Assembly: GCF_002159175.1 (NCBI RefSeq) | Contig: NZ_NFGZ01000013.1 | Coordinates: forward strand, 25,405 to 89,404 | Reading direction: 5' to 3' | From: Flavonifractor sp. An92 | Lineage (GTDB): Bacteria; Bacillota; Clostridia; Oscillospirales; Oscillospiraceae | DNA: 64,000 nucleotides | Shown here: piece by piece, positions 1-8,614 of the stretch | How the letters are laid out: each line of letters starts with the position of its first letter | Numbering within the stretch: the first letter of the stretch is position 1 | Program-made: the position numbers and the translations under genes | The notes under the pieces: model-generated | The model's input: only the letters and a program-made list of their open reading frames with translations | Databases searched by the model: none | What the model was told of the DNA's origin: nothing

Positions 1-6
1 GTCCCA

Positions 7-32
7 AGAGGACTGATGCCTCTCTCTTTTTT
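7..32 (+). terminator. Intrinsic terminator of a unit entering from the left
   Basis: A 5-bp stem (AGAGG 7-11 with CCTCT 19-23) is followed by six T at 27-32. It probably ends a rightward transcript that begins before the window. Confidence 0.4.
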
Positions 33-35
33 CTG

Positions 36-69
36 AAAGACCCCGCTCTCCCATGAGAGCGGGGTCTTT
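36..69. terminator. Strong hairpin between the left edge and the SRAP gene
   Basis: A perfect 15-bp stem (36-50 with 55-69) with a 4-nt loop lies just beyond the 3' end of the leftward SRAP gene. It probably serves as its terminator, possibly in both directions. Confidence 0.6.
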
Positions 70-84
70 CACGTCAGAACAGAT

Positions 85-666
85 TCACCACAGCCGGAGC
101 TGGGGGTCCATGGGCCGGGCCTCCAGGGCGGGGGGCTCCCGTTCCAGCAGCGCGGCGGCGGCCTGGGGCCGCTCCAGCCAGGGGCGCAGATCCCGGCGCG
201 TCAGCACCAGGGGCATCCGGTCGTGGATGGGTGCCATGGAGGGATTGGCGGCGGTGGTGAGGATGCAGTAGCAGGGCACGCCCTCCCGCACCTCATAGAG
301 CCCCGCCAGATACAGGGCCCCCTCCCCCGGCAGGCGGAAGCGGTACTTTCGGCCATCCCCGTCCCACTCGTAAAATCCGGCGGTGGGCACCACGCACCGC
401 CTTGCGGCTACGGCATCCCGAAAGAGGGGCTTTTCCCGCACAGACTCCGCCCGGGCGTTGATGACCAGGGTGTGGGGCAGGGCGTAGCCCCAGCGCATCA
501 GCTCGGCCCGGGCCTTTTTCTCCCCCGTCCGCAGCACCGGCGCCGTTGCCGTGGGGCGGATCTCGCCGGGCTGCCACCCGCCGGGGCCATACCGGGCCTC
601 GATAAGCTCCGCCACCCGGCGGAGCTCCTCGCTGTCCTCCAGAGTGAATTCATACCGTCCGCACAT
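85..666 (-). CDS. SRAP/YedK-HMCES family abasic-site processing protein
   Basis: A 193-residue protein of the SOS-response-associated peptidase family, which crosslinks covalently to abasic sites in single-stranded DNA and shields them from breakage. The start is set at MCGRY because the family needs Cys2 exposed after Met removal; an in-frame ATG 20 codons upstream would bury it. AGGAGGG lies just upstream of this start. Visible active-site residues are Cys2, Asn70 (in NAR), Glu100 (in GFYEW) and His148 (in PIHDRMP), matching the Cys/Asn/Glu/His set of E. coli YedK. It diverges from DNA polymerase IV across a LexA box, so SOS induction of both is inferred. Confidence 0.93.
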   Translation of the reverse strand: MCGRYEFTLEDSEELRRVAELIEARYGPGGWQPGEIRPTATAPVLRTGEKKARAELMRWGYALPHTLVINARAESVREKPLFRDAVAARRCVVPTAGFYEWDGDGRKYRFRLPGEGALYLAGLYEVREGVPCYCILTTAANPSMAPIHDRMPLVLTRRDLRPWLERPQAAAALLEREPPALEARPMDPQLRLW

Positions 667-731
667 GGGCCTTCCCTCCTGTCTGTCCCCAGTATACCAC
701 GGTTTGGGGGAAAATCCCTCTTGCAATTTTA

Positions 732-743
732 GAACGGATGTTC
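732..743. promoter_or_regulatory. LexA/SOS box (GAAC-N4-GTTC)
   Basis: GAACGGATGTTC fits the Gram-positive LexA (DinR) core GAAC-N4-GTTC exactly. It sits between the divergent SRAP gene (start 666) and dinB (start 772), where one repressor could control both. Confidence 0.75.
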
Positions 744-771
744 TATCCTATAAGCGGAAGGAGGCGGTGGC

Positions 772-2019
772 ATGGGCCGTCACATTCTGCATGTGGATCA
801 GAACTGCTTTTATGCCTCGGTGGAGATGCAGCGCCACCCGGAGCTGCGGGACAAGCCCCTGGCGGTGTGCGGCCGGCAGGAGGACCGCCACGGCATCGTC
901 CTCACCGCCAACTACATCGCCAAGCCCTACGGCGTGCGCACCGGCATGGCGGTGTGGCAGGCCAAACAGAAGTGCCCCCATCTGGTGGTGCTGCCCCCGG
1001 ACATGGGGGAGTATATCCGCTTCAGCCGCATGGCCCGGGAGATCTATGAGGACTACACCGACCAGATCGAGCCCTTCGGCCTGGACGAGAGCTGGCTGGA
1101 CGTGACGGGCAGCGTGGGGCTCTGCGGTGACCCGGTGACCATTGCCCGGGAGATCGCCGGGCGCATCAAATTCGAGCTGGGCATCACCGCCAGCATTGGC
1201 GTGGCCGACAACAAGATCACCGCCAAGCTGGGCAGCGACTACAAAAAGCCCGACGCCATCACCCGCATCGGGCGGGACAACTACCGGCAGGTGGTCTATC
1301 CTCTCCCGGTGGAAGACCTCCTGTATGTGGGTCCGGCCACCAGTAAGAAGCTGCGCAGCATGGGCATCCACACCATCGGCCGCCTGGCCGAGTGCCCCAC
1401 GGCGGTCCTCACCCGGAAGCTGGGCAAGATGGGGGCGGTGCTGCGCACCTTCGCCCTGGGGCTGGACCCTACGCCGGTGCGGCGCACCGACCACGTCCCA
1501 AATATCCAGTCGGTGGGCAACAGCGCCACCACCCCCCGGGACCTGGAGAGCGAGGAGGATGTGGGCCTGATGCTCCTCCTGCTGGCCGAGAGCGTCTCCT
1601 CCCGCATGCGGGAGCTGGCCGCCCGGTGTACCGTGGTGGAGGTGTCGGTGCGCGACGCAGAGCTGGAGCACTTCACCCGCCAGCGAAAATTACCCCGCCC
1701 CACCGGCTCCAGCGACGAGCTGGCCCGGACGGCCCTGGACCTCTTCCGCCGCAGCTACCACTGGAACGCCCCCATCCGCAGTGTGGGTCTGCGGGCCTGC
1801 GGCCTGGTGGAGGGCTCCGCCGGAGTGCAGCTCTCCCTCTACCCGGAGGACGTGCGGCGGGACAAGTGGGAGCGCATCGACGCGGCGGTGGAGGGGCTGC
1901 GGCGGCGCTACGGCTACCGCTGTGTCCAGCGGGCCCGGATCTATGCCGACCCCCAGCTGGGGCGCATCAACCCCCGGGAGGACCACACCGTCCACCCTGT
2001 AGGGTATTTTGGAGGCTGA
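772..2019 (+). CDS. dinB: DNA polymerase IV (Y-family translesion polymerase)
   Basis: A 415-residue Y-family polymerase that copies past damaged template bases. Metal-binding acidic residues are visible: Asp9 in the N-terminal HVDQNCFYASVE motif, and Asp105 and Glu106 in LDESWLDVTGS. The thumb and helix-hairpin-helix part (VEDLLYVGPATSKKL) and the C-terminal little-finger domain follow, giving normal family length. The start has GGAAGGAGG upstream. The LexA box 29 bp before the start implies SOS induction. A small gene begins 2 nt after the stop, with its ribosome site inside the end of dinB, so the two are probably translationally coupled. Confidence 0.95.
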   Translation: MGRHILHVDQNCFYASVEMQRHPELRDKPLAVCGRQEDRHGIVLTANYIAKPYGVRTGMAVWQAKQKCPHLVVLPPDMGEYIRFSRMAREIYEDYTDQIEPFGLDESWLDVTGSVGLCGDPVTIAREIAGRIKFELGITASIGVADNKITAKLGSDYKKPDAITRIGRDNYRQVVYPLPVEDLLYVGPATSKKLRSMGIHTIGRLAECPTAVLTRKLGKMGAVLRTFALGLDPTPVRRTDHVPNIQSVGNSATTPRDLESEEDVGLMLLLLAESVSSRMRELAARCTVVEVSVRDAELEHFTRQRKLPRPTGSSDELARTALDLFRRSYHWNAPIRSVGLRACGLVEGSAGVQLSLYPEDVRRDKWERIDAAVEGLRRRYGYRCVQRARIYADPQLGRINPREDHTVHPVGYFGG

Positions 2020-2021
2020 CC

Positions 2022-2267
2022 ATGGAAGAGCGGGAGAAAAAATACGTGCCGGTGCTGGTCCGCTTCGACGCGGAGGGGCGTATGCGCCCGGTGGAGATCC
2101 AGTTCGCACCGGGCCAGCGCTACCACATCGACAAGATCCTGGACGTCCGCCGGGCGGCCTGCCAGAGCGTGGGCGGCGTGGGGGACCGCTATACCTGCCG
2201 CATCGGCGGGCGGGAGTCCTATCTCTGGTTTGAAAAGGGGCGCTGGTTTGTCGCCGCCCGGCGGTGA
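2022..2267 (+). CDS. Small protein coupled to DNA polymerase IV
   Basis: An 81-residue protein starting 2 nt after the dinB stop, with GGAGG overlapping the dinB 3' end. I do not recognise it with confidence. The layout (RPVEIQF, then RYHIDKILDVR, a GG linker, YTCRIGGRESYL and WFEKGRWFV) looks like a small beta-rich domain. It resembles in outline the DUF6504-type proteins found beside Y-family polymerases in Actinobacteria; that link is from memory and unverified. No signal peptide or membrane segment is present. Position suggests an accessory role in translesion synthesis under the same SOS control. Confidence 0.75.
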   Translation: MEEREKKYVPVLVRFDAEGRMRPVEIQFAPGQRYHIDKILDVRRAACQSVGGVGDRYTCRIGGRESYLWFEKGRWFVAARR

Positions 2268-2283
2268 GACGGGCGGCTTTTTT
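2253..2283 (+). terminator. Terminator of the dinB unit
   Basis: GCCGCCCG (2253-2260) pairs with CGGGCGGC (2270-2277) and a T run follows. The stem overlaps the stop codon of the 81-residue gene. Confidence 0.8.
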
Positions 2284-2329
2284 ATTGAATATCTCTATAT
2301 TTCTATATCTCTTTATCGAAATTCATAAA

Positions 2330-2358
2330 TTGACTATTTTCAATCAGAACGTTAAACT
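2330..2358 (+). promoter_or_regulatory. Promoter of the PHP-ABC importer unit
   Basis: TTGACT at 2330-2335, a 17-nt spacer and TAAACT at 2353-2358, in an AT-rich gap unlike the flanking genes. It lies 37 nt before the GTG start of the PHP gene. Confidence 0.55.
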
Positions 2359-2394
2359 AGAGCATGATTCCAAGAGAGAAACGGGGGATTCGCC

Positions 2395-3012
2395 GTGATT
2401 CTGGATACGCATCTGCACGAAAGGACCTTCTCCTCCGACAGCAAGATGAACTTGCTGGAGATGGTGGCGGAGGCCCGGATCAAGGGCCTGGACGGCATCT
2501 GCATCACGGACCATGACCGTATCGGCCTCACCCGCTACGCCGCCGAGATCGCCCGGCGGGAGAATTACCCCATCTTTGTGGGCGTGGAGTACCTCGCCTG
2601 CGAGGGGGACATCGTGGCCTTCGGCCTGAAGGAGCTGCCCGAGCCCCATCTGCCCGCCCAGGAATTTCTGGACTATGTGAACGCCCAGGGGGGCGTGTGC
2701 ATCTCCGCCCACCCCTACCGCGGAAACAGCCGGGGTCTGGGGGATGAGCTCTACCGGGTGAAGGGCCTGGTGGGCGTGGAGGTGCTCAACGGCAGCGCCA
2801 CGCCGGAGGAGAATCGCCGGGCGCTGGAGACCTGCCTCAAGGCGGGCTACAAGCCCTTCGGGGCCAGCGACGCCCACACCACCATGCAGATCGGGCGCTA
2901 CGCCACCGAGATCCCGGGGTACTTCACCACCGTGGAGGAGCTGGTGGAGGCCATCAAGACCCGGGAGTGCCGGCCAGTCTATCTGTCCGGCTTCCGGCCG
3001 CTGGAGTTTTAA
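2395..3012 (+). CDS. PHP-domain metal-dependent phosphoesterase
   Basis: A 205-residue PHP-superfamily hydrolase with a GTG start preceded by GGGGGA. Metal-ligand motifs occur in the expected order: DTHLHE near the N-terminus, ITDHD, an AHPYRG histidine in the middle and GASDAHT near the C-terminus. Related stand-alone PHP proteins hydrolyse phosphate mono- or diesters, including histidinol phosphate, nucleotides and cyclic phosphate intermediates of phosphonate breakdown. The substrate cannot be assigned here. It precedes an ABC importer on the same strand; if co-transcribed, it could act on the imported phosphate- or phosphonate-containing compound. Confidence 0.85.
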   Translation: MILDTHLHERTFSSDSKMNLLEMVAEARIKGLDGICITDHDRIGLTRYAAEIARRENYPIFVGVEYLACEGDIVAFGLKELPEPHLPAQEFLDYVNAQGGVCISAHPYRGNSRGLGDELYRVKGLVGVEVLNGSATPEENRRALETCLKAGYKPFGASDAHTTMQIGRYATEIPGYFTTVEELVEAIKTRECRPVYLSGFRPLEF

Positions 3013-3022
3013 TGGGTCGAGT

Positions 3023-3036
3023 CTGTGCATGCACAG
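3023..3036. promoter_or_regulatory. Perfect 14-bp palindrome between PHP and binding-protein genes
   Basis: CTGTGCATGCACAG is fully self-complementary and is followed by TTTT. It could be an operator or a short RNA hairpin that separates PHP expression from that of the importer. Confidence 0.4.
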
Positions 3037-3067
3037 TTTTGACAGGATAGAAAAAGGAGATATGGAA

Positions 3068-4153
3068 ATGAAAAAGAAGAATCTGCTTGCACTCTTGCTG
3101 GCAGGGTCCATGACCCTGGCTCTGGCCGCCTGCGGCGGCGGGAACGAGGCCAGCCAGGAGAGCGCCGCTCAGCCCTCTTCCGAGCCCACCGCTGAGATGG
3201 AGGACACCGTGGTGGTCTACTCCACCCACGGCGAGGACATGCTGGACGAGATCGCCGCGGCCTTTGAGGAAAAGACCGGCATCAAGGTGGAGAGCATCAA
3301 CCTGAAGGGCGAGCTGGCCGACCGGGTGCGCAGCGAGAAGGAGAACCCCCAGGCCGACGTCATGTTCGGCGGCGACAGCGCCACCTATGCCCTGCTGAAG
3401 GAAGAGGGCCTGTTTGAGGCCACCAACCCCGAGTGGGCGGGCGACCTGGACGCCATGTACAAGGACTCCGAGGGCTACTGGTACGGCACCATCAAGACCC
3501 CCGTCATGCTCTTCTACAACAGCGACCTGCTCTCCGCGGAGGAGGCCCCCAAGGACTGGGCCGACCTGACCAAGCCCGAGTATCAGGGCCAGATCGTGGT
3601 GCGGGACTCCCTGTCCTCCTCCATGCGCTCCACCGTGTGCTGCCTCATCGACTACTACACCCGCGAGCAGGGTGAGGAGGCCGCCTGGGATTACCTGAGC
3701 GCCCTGGACGCCAACATCAAGAACTACTACAACAGCGGCAGCATGATGTACGCCGCCGTGGGTAAGGGCGAGGCCGCCATCTCCTGGGCTGTCCTCAGCG
3801 ACATCATCACCAACCAGGTGGACAACGGCATGCCTCTGGAGATCGTGGACGCCACCAGCGGCTCCGTGGTCCTGACCGACTGCATCGCCGCCATCAAGGA
3901 CGCCCCCCATCCCAACGCCGCGGCCGCCTTCGTGGAGTTCGCCGGCAGCGCCGAGGTCCAGGCCATGATCGCCAATGACTTCAACCGCGTGCCCACTCTG
4001 GACGCCGCCCTGGCCGACTCCCCCGAGTGGATGCAGACCGAGTACAAGGCCATGGACGTGGACTGGAACAACATCAGCGCCAATCAGTCCGCCTGGCTGG
4101 AGCAGTGGGAGACCAACGTCATCGACGCGGACAAGAACCTGGCTTCCGAATAA
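3068..4153 (+). CDS. ABC importer substrate-binding lipoprotein (Fe3+/hexose-phosphate/phosphonate type)
   Basis: A 361-residue extracellular binding protein of the FbpA/AfuA/PhnS-like class. The ATG at 3068 is chosen because AGGAGA ends 7 nt before it; the ATG at 3062 is too close. The signal is lipoprotein-type, with LALAAC placing the lipidated Cys at residue 22, followed by a Glu/Ser/Pro linker. The mature part begins VVVYSTHGEDMLDEIAAAFE and continues with a typical two-lobed sequence. Ligand class cannot be read from sequence: ferric iron, hexose phosphate and 2-aminoethylphosphonate binders are all related. ATPase and permease genes follow. A terminator-like hairpin downstream should raise its level above theirs. 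Confidence 0.9.
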   Translation: MKKKNLLALLLAGSMTLALAACGGGNEASQESAAQPSSEPTAEMEDTVVVYSTHGEDMLDEIAAAFEEKTGIKVESINLKGELADRVRSEKENPQADVMFGGDSATYALLKEEGLFEATNPEWAGDLDAMYKDSEGYWYGTIKTPVMLFYNSDLLSAEEAPKDWADLTKPEYQGQIVVRDSLSSSMRSTVCCLIDYYTREQGEEAAWDYLSALDANIKNYYNSGSMMYAAVGKGEAAISWAVLSDIITNQVDNGMPLEIVDATSGSVVLTDCIAAIKDAPHPNAAAAFVEFAGSAEVQAMIANDFNRVPTLDAALADSPEWMQTEYKAMDVDWNNISANQSAWLEQWETNVIDADKNLASE

Positions 4154-4176
4154 GTGAATACCCGCAATCTGTGAGA

Positions 4177-4211
4177 AAAAATAGTGAGGAAGGCCCTTCC
4201 TCACTATTTTT
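4177..4211 (+). terminator. Attenuating hairpin between binding protein and ATPase
   Basis: An almost perfect 17-bp inverted repeat (4177-4193 with 4195-4211) whose right arm ends in T5. It is placed to end many transcripts after the binding-protein gene and let some continue. Confidence 0.75.
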
Positions 4212-4224
4212 CTATGGAGGAACT

Positions 4225-5205
4225 ATGGACACCATTGAACTGCAGGATATCAGCTACCGCTACGGAGAGAGCCTGGCCCTGGACCAGGTCCGGCTCCAGA
4301 TCCGCAAGGGGGAGTTTTTTACCCTCCTGGGCCCCTCCGGCTGCGGCAAGACCACCATGCTCCGCATCCTGGCCGGATTTCTCACCCCCACCCAGGGGAA
4401 GATCCTGGTGGACGGGCAGGACATCACCGCCGTCCCGCCGGAGCGCCGGGGCATGGGCATCGTCTTTCAGAACTACGCCCTCTTCCCCAATATGACGGTG
4501 GAGGAAAATATCGTCTACGGGCTCCAGGTGCGCCGCTGCTCCAAGGGGGAGATCCAAAAGAAATGCGGCTATTTCCTGGAGCTGACCGGCCTGGAGGAGC
4601 TGCGCCGGCGGAAGATCGACCAGCTCTCCGGCGGACAGCAGCAGCGGGTGGCCATCGCCCGGGCCCTCATCGTGGAGCCCAAAATGCTGCTGCTGGACGA
4701 GCCGCTGTCCAACCTGGACGTGGCGCTGCGGGTGAAGATGCGCCAGGAGATCCGGGAGATCCAGGAGACCACCGGCATCACCACCCTGTTCATCACCCAC
4801 GACCAGCAGGAGGCCCTCAGCGTCTCCGACCGCGTGGCGGTGCTGGACCGGGGCAGGGTCCAGCAGGTGGGCACCCCCATGGAGATCTACGACACGCCGG
4901 CCAACGACTTTGTGGCGCAGTTCGTGGGGGTCTCCAACCGCCTGGACCCCCGGGACGGGGCGGCCATGGGCCTGCCGGAGGACCAGCGGTACATCCGCCC
5001 GGAGCAGCTCCGCCTTACCCGGGAGGGCCCGGGCGCGCCGGTAACGGTGCGGAAGGTCTGCTTTGAGGGGGCGGTGTACCAGTACACCGTGGCGTCGGAG
5101 CACGCCTCCTATCAGGTCGCGGCGGTGAACCGGGGCGGCCGCCGGGCGCAGGAGGGAGACGCCCTCTTCCTGACCACTCTTCCGGAGGAGGAGCGCGGCC
5201 TATGA
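4225..5205 (+). CDS. ABC importer ATPase (FbpC/PotA type)
   Basis: A 326-residue nucleotide-binding subunit that powers the adjacent importer. Walker A is GPSGCGKTT, the Q-loop lies at VFQNYALFPN, the signature is LSGGQQQRVAIARAL, Walker B is LLLDEPLSNLD and the switch His is in FITHDQQEA. A C-terminal extension after about residue 230 fits the TOBE/regulatory region of the iron and polyamine group. ATG 4225 is preceded by TGGAGG. Its last codons overlap the permease start in an ATGA arrangement, so the two are translationally coupled. Confidence 0.92.
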   Translation: MDTIELQDISYRYGESLALDQVRLQIRKGEFFTLLGPSGCGKTTMLRILAGFLTPTQGKILVDGQDITAVPPERRGMGIVFQNYALFPNMTVEENIVYGLQVRRCSKGEIQKKCGYFLELTGLEELRRRKIDQLSGGQQQRVAIARALIVEPKMLLLDEPLSNLDVALRVKMRQEIREIQETTGITTLFITHDQQEALSVSDRVAVLDRGRVQQVGTPMEIYDTPANDFVAQFVGVSNRLDPRDGAAMGLPEDQRYIRPEQLRLTREGPGAPVTVRKVCFEGAVYQYTVASEHASYQVAAVNRGGRRAQEGDALFLTTLPEEERGL

Positions 5206-6875
5206 GACGTACGGCCTGCCGAGCGGGATGGCTCCTCTTTTACGCCATCCTGTTCTTCCTCCTCATCGGATACATCGTCTATCCCATGCTCAACACCCTG
5301 CGCCAGGCCTTCCTGAGCGAGGGACAGTTCACGACGGCTGTTTTTACCGACTATATCACCAACCCCAATAACCTCCAGGTCATCGAAAATACCCTCTGGG
5401 TGGGCCTGGGGGCGGTGGTGTGCTGCGGCGTGCTGGGCACCGCCCTGGCGCTGTATATGACCTTCTGCGCCCGCCGCTTCCGCAAGGCGCTCCACGTCCT
5501 CCTCCTCAGCCCCATGATGATCCCCGGGGTCATCATCGTCATCGCCTTCGTGCAGCTCTACGGGGAGAGCGGCATCCTCACCAAGGCGGTGGAGGCCCTC
5601 TTCCGCCTGGAGGAGACCCCCTGGCAGTTCAGCGGCCTGCCGGGCATCCTCTTCGTCATCACCTACACCCAGTATGTCTATTTCTACCTCAACGTGTCGG
5701 TGGGGCTGAAATACCTGGACTACTCGGCGGTGGAGGCGGCCCGGAGCCTGGGGGCCGGCCGGGTGCGGATTTTTGTAGACATGATCCTCCCCACCATCCT
5801 CCCCGCCCTCATCACCTCGGCCATCATGACCTTCGCCTCGGGCATCGGGGCCTACACCGCCCCCAACCTGATTGGCGGCGGCTACAAGGTACTCAGTACC
5901 CAGATCGTGCGCTCCAAGGCCAATTACCGCATGGACATCGCCTCGGCCCAGGTGCTCATCCTCTTTGTGATGAGCGTGTCGGTGATGCTGCTCCTGCAAT
6001 ACTACAAGCGCCGCCACCCCTATGTCCGCTCCGTGCGCCCCACCTCCTGGCAGGACACCGGGAAGCGGTCCAACCTCCTCTCGGCGGTGTGCGGTGTGCT
6101 GGCGGCGATCCAGCTTTTGCTGGTGCTGCTGCCCATTGCGGCGGTCATTTATCTGTCCTTCAACACCACCCACTCCATCATGATGTCGGTTTTTCCCACC
6201 GAATTCACCCTGGAGAACTACCGGCAGATCCTGGCAAGCGACCGGGTCTTTGAGCCCCTGGTCAACAGCCTGACCATGTCGCTCATTGCCGTGGCGGCCG
6301 GCCTGGTGCTGACGGTGCCGGTGTCCTACCTGGCCTACCGCCGCAGCGGGAGGGCGGTCTCCGCCGCCAAATACCTGATGATGATCCCATGGTGCATGCC
6401 GGTCAGCGTCATCGGTATCAACCTCATCAACGCCTTCAATGTGCGCAGCGTGTTCGCTCTGGGTCAAGCTCTCATCGGCGGGTACGCCATCCTCCCCATC
6501 GGCTATACCATCACCGCCCTGCCCCTGCTCCTCAGCTCCAACGACGTGGCGATGGAGAGCTTCAACCCGGTGCTGGAGGAGGCCTCCAAGAGCCTGGGCG
6601 CCTCCCGCTGGTACGGCATCTGGCGGGTGGTGCTGCCCAACATCGCCCCCGGCGTGGCGTCCGGCGCCATTCTGGTGTTCATCCGCACCATCGGCGAGTA
6701 CACCATGTCGGCGCTGCTCTACGGCGTGTACAATCGGCCCATCTCCATCTCCATGGTCACCAACATGCAGGAGTTCCGGGTGGGCATCTCTATGGCCTAC
6801 GGCGTCATCGTCATCGCCGTGAGCTATCTGGCTCTGGCCCTGGTGCTCAAGCTGGACAAACGGCAGCAGATCTGA
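5202..6875 (+). CDS. ABC importer permease, two fused membrane domains (FbpB type)
   Basis: A 557-residue membrane protein with two permease domains in tandem, as in FbpB-like ferric and related importers. Each half has about six hydrophobic segments and an EAA loop: EAARSLGAGRVRIF in the first half and EEASKSLGASRWYGI in the second. The first half begins LLFYAILFFLLIGYIVYPML; the second begins near residue 297 (LLSAVCGVLAAIQLLLVLLP). It overlaps the ATPase gene by 4 nt and ends at a terminator shared with the convergent protease gene. Confidence 0.92.
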   Translation: MRRTACRAGWLLFYAILFFLLIGYIVYPMLNTLRQAFLSEGQFTTAVFTDYITNPNNLQVIENTLWVGLGAVVCCGVLGTALALYMTFCARRFRKALHVLLLSPMMIPGVIIVIAFVQLYGESGILTKAVEALFRLEETPWQFSGLPGILFVITYTQYVYFYLNVSVGLKYLDYSAVEAARSLGAGRVRIFVDMILPTILPALITSAIMTFASGIGAYTAPNLIGGGYKVLSTQIVRSKANYRMDIASAQVLILFVMSVSVMLLLQYYKRRHPYVRSVRPTSWQDTGKRSNLLSAVCGVLAAIQLLLVLLPIAAVIYLSFNTTHSIMMSVFPTEFTLENYRQILASDRVFEPLVNSLTMSLIAVAAGLVLTVPVSYLAYRRSGRAVSAAKYLMMIPWCMPVSVIGINLINAFNVRSVFALGQALIGGYAILPIGYTITALPLLLSSNDVAMESFNPVLEEASKSLGASRWYGIWRVVLPNIAPGVASGAILVFIRTIGEYTMSALLYGVYNRPISISMVTNMQEFRVGISMAYGVIVIAVSYLALALVLKLDKRQQI

Positions 6876-6890
6876 CCGATTGAACGAAAA

Positions 6891-6932
6891 AACACCCTCC
6901 GGCACGGCTCACAGGCCGCGCCGGAGGGTGTT
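6891..6932. terminator. Bidirectional terminator between permease and protease
   Basis: AACACCCTCCGGC (6891-6903) pairs with GCCGGAGGGTGTT (6920-6932), with further pairing inside. It lies between convergent genes, with A-rich left and T-rich right flanks. Confidence 0.8.
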
Positions 6933-6939
6933 TCGTATT

Positions 6940-8001
<1,062 letters not shown>

Positions 8002-8042
8002 ATGTCAAACTCCTTTCCGTCCGGCAGGTTGTTCCGGTGTTG

Positions 8043-8063
8043 TGAGTCCAGAATAAAGACTCA
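8043..8063. promoter_or_regulatory. Operator-like dyad upstream of the protease gene
   Basis: TGAGTC (8043-8048) and GACTCA (8058-8063) are inverted around a 9-nt AT-rich centre, 41 bp before the protease start. A repressor or stress-regulator site is possible. No convincing promoter pair was found with it. Confidence 0.35.
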
Positions 8064-8170
8064 ACCCTAATTGGAACTTAAAATCCCCAAACTTTCGCTA
8101 ACAAGTTGTAAATTTTCTCTGAATCGCATTTTTGACTAAAAATAGAGGGAAATTTCGTTCAAAACTCCCT

Positions 8171-8199
8171 TTGCGATTTGCGGACACAATTGGTATAAT
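8171..8199 (+). promoter_or_regulatory. Promoter of the 81-residue ORF
   Basis: TTGCGA (8171-8176), a 17-nt spacer and an extended -10, TGG-TATAAT, ending at 8199. The predicted start point is about 8206, at the foot of the leader hairpin. Confidence 0.75.
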
Positions 8200-8207
8200 G
8201 ATTACAC

Positions 8208-8262
8208 AACGTGTGGCTTTGATGCGTAATTCCGGTTGCGCCTGAGCCACACGTTATTTTTT
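8208..8262 (+). ncRNA. Structured 5' leader / possible small RNA
   Basis: AACGTGTGGCT (8208-8218) pairs perfectly with AGCCACACGTT (8245-8255). Inside, GCGTAA pairs with TTGCGC around a TTCCGG loop. A T-rich stretch follows at 8256-8262. The predicted transcript starts at the hairpin, so the structure could be an attenuator, an mRNA-stabilising 5' cap hairpin, or a separate terminated RNA of about 55 nt. Confidence 0.5.
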
Positions 8263-8281
8263 GGGAAAGTGAGGTCAAACC

Positions 8282-8527
8282 ATGAAGCGGATCAAAGCGG
8301 CGTGCATTTGCCAGACGCTGCACTTTATGCTGAAAGAGGGCGTGGAACACAGCGAAGCGGTGGCCCTGGTGAAGCATGAGGTGGAGCACTACCGGGAGGG
8401 CCTGGAGCGCAACCGGATCCGGTACCGGATCCTGGAGCAGCAGGAACAGGCGGATGGCTCCGTGATTATCAAAGTGATCAAGCAGTACAATTCCGCTCCC
8501 ATGGGCGAGTATTGGAAGGACATCTAA
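8282..8527 (+). CDS. Conserved-looking small protein of unknown function
   Basis: An 81-residue soluble protein preceded by GTGAGGT. I do not recognise the family. The N-terminus (CICQTLHFMLKEG) and middle are predicted helical, followed by a hydrophobic beta-like strand (SVIIKVIKQYN). It contains no cysteine-pair metal site, signal peptide or membrane segment. Its own strong promoter, structured leader and terminator make it a one-gene unit, which supports it being real and well expressed. Confidence 0.7.
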   Translation: MKRIKAACICQTLHFMLKEGVEHSEAVALVKHEVEHYREGLERNRIRYRILEQQEQADGSVIIKVIKQYNSAPMGEYWKDI

Positions 8528-8533
8528 ACATCG

Positions 8534-8593
8534 AAAAAAGCGCGTAGCCTATGGCATAAATCCAGCAAGCATAGGACTGCGCGCTTCTTTTTT
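8534..8593 (+). terminator. Terminator of the 81-residue ORF
   Basis: A long interrupted stem from AAAAAAGCGCG to CGCGCTTCTTTTTT, with an inner CCTATG/CATAGG helix, ending in a T run. Confidence 0.75.
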
Positions 8594-8614
8594 GGACACA
8601 GGAGGGAACTATGT

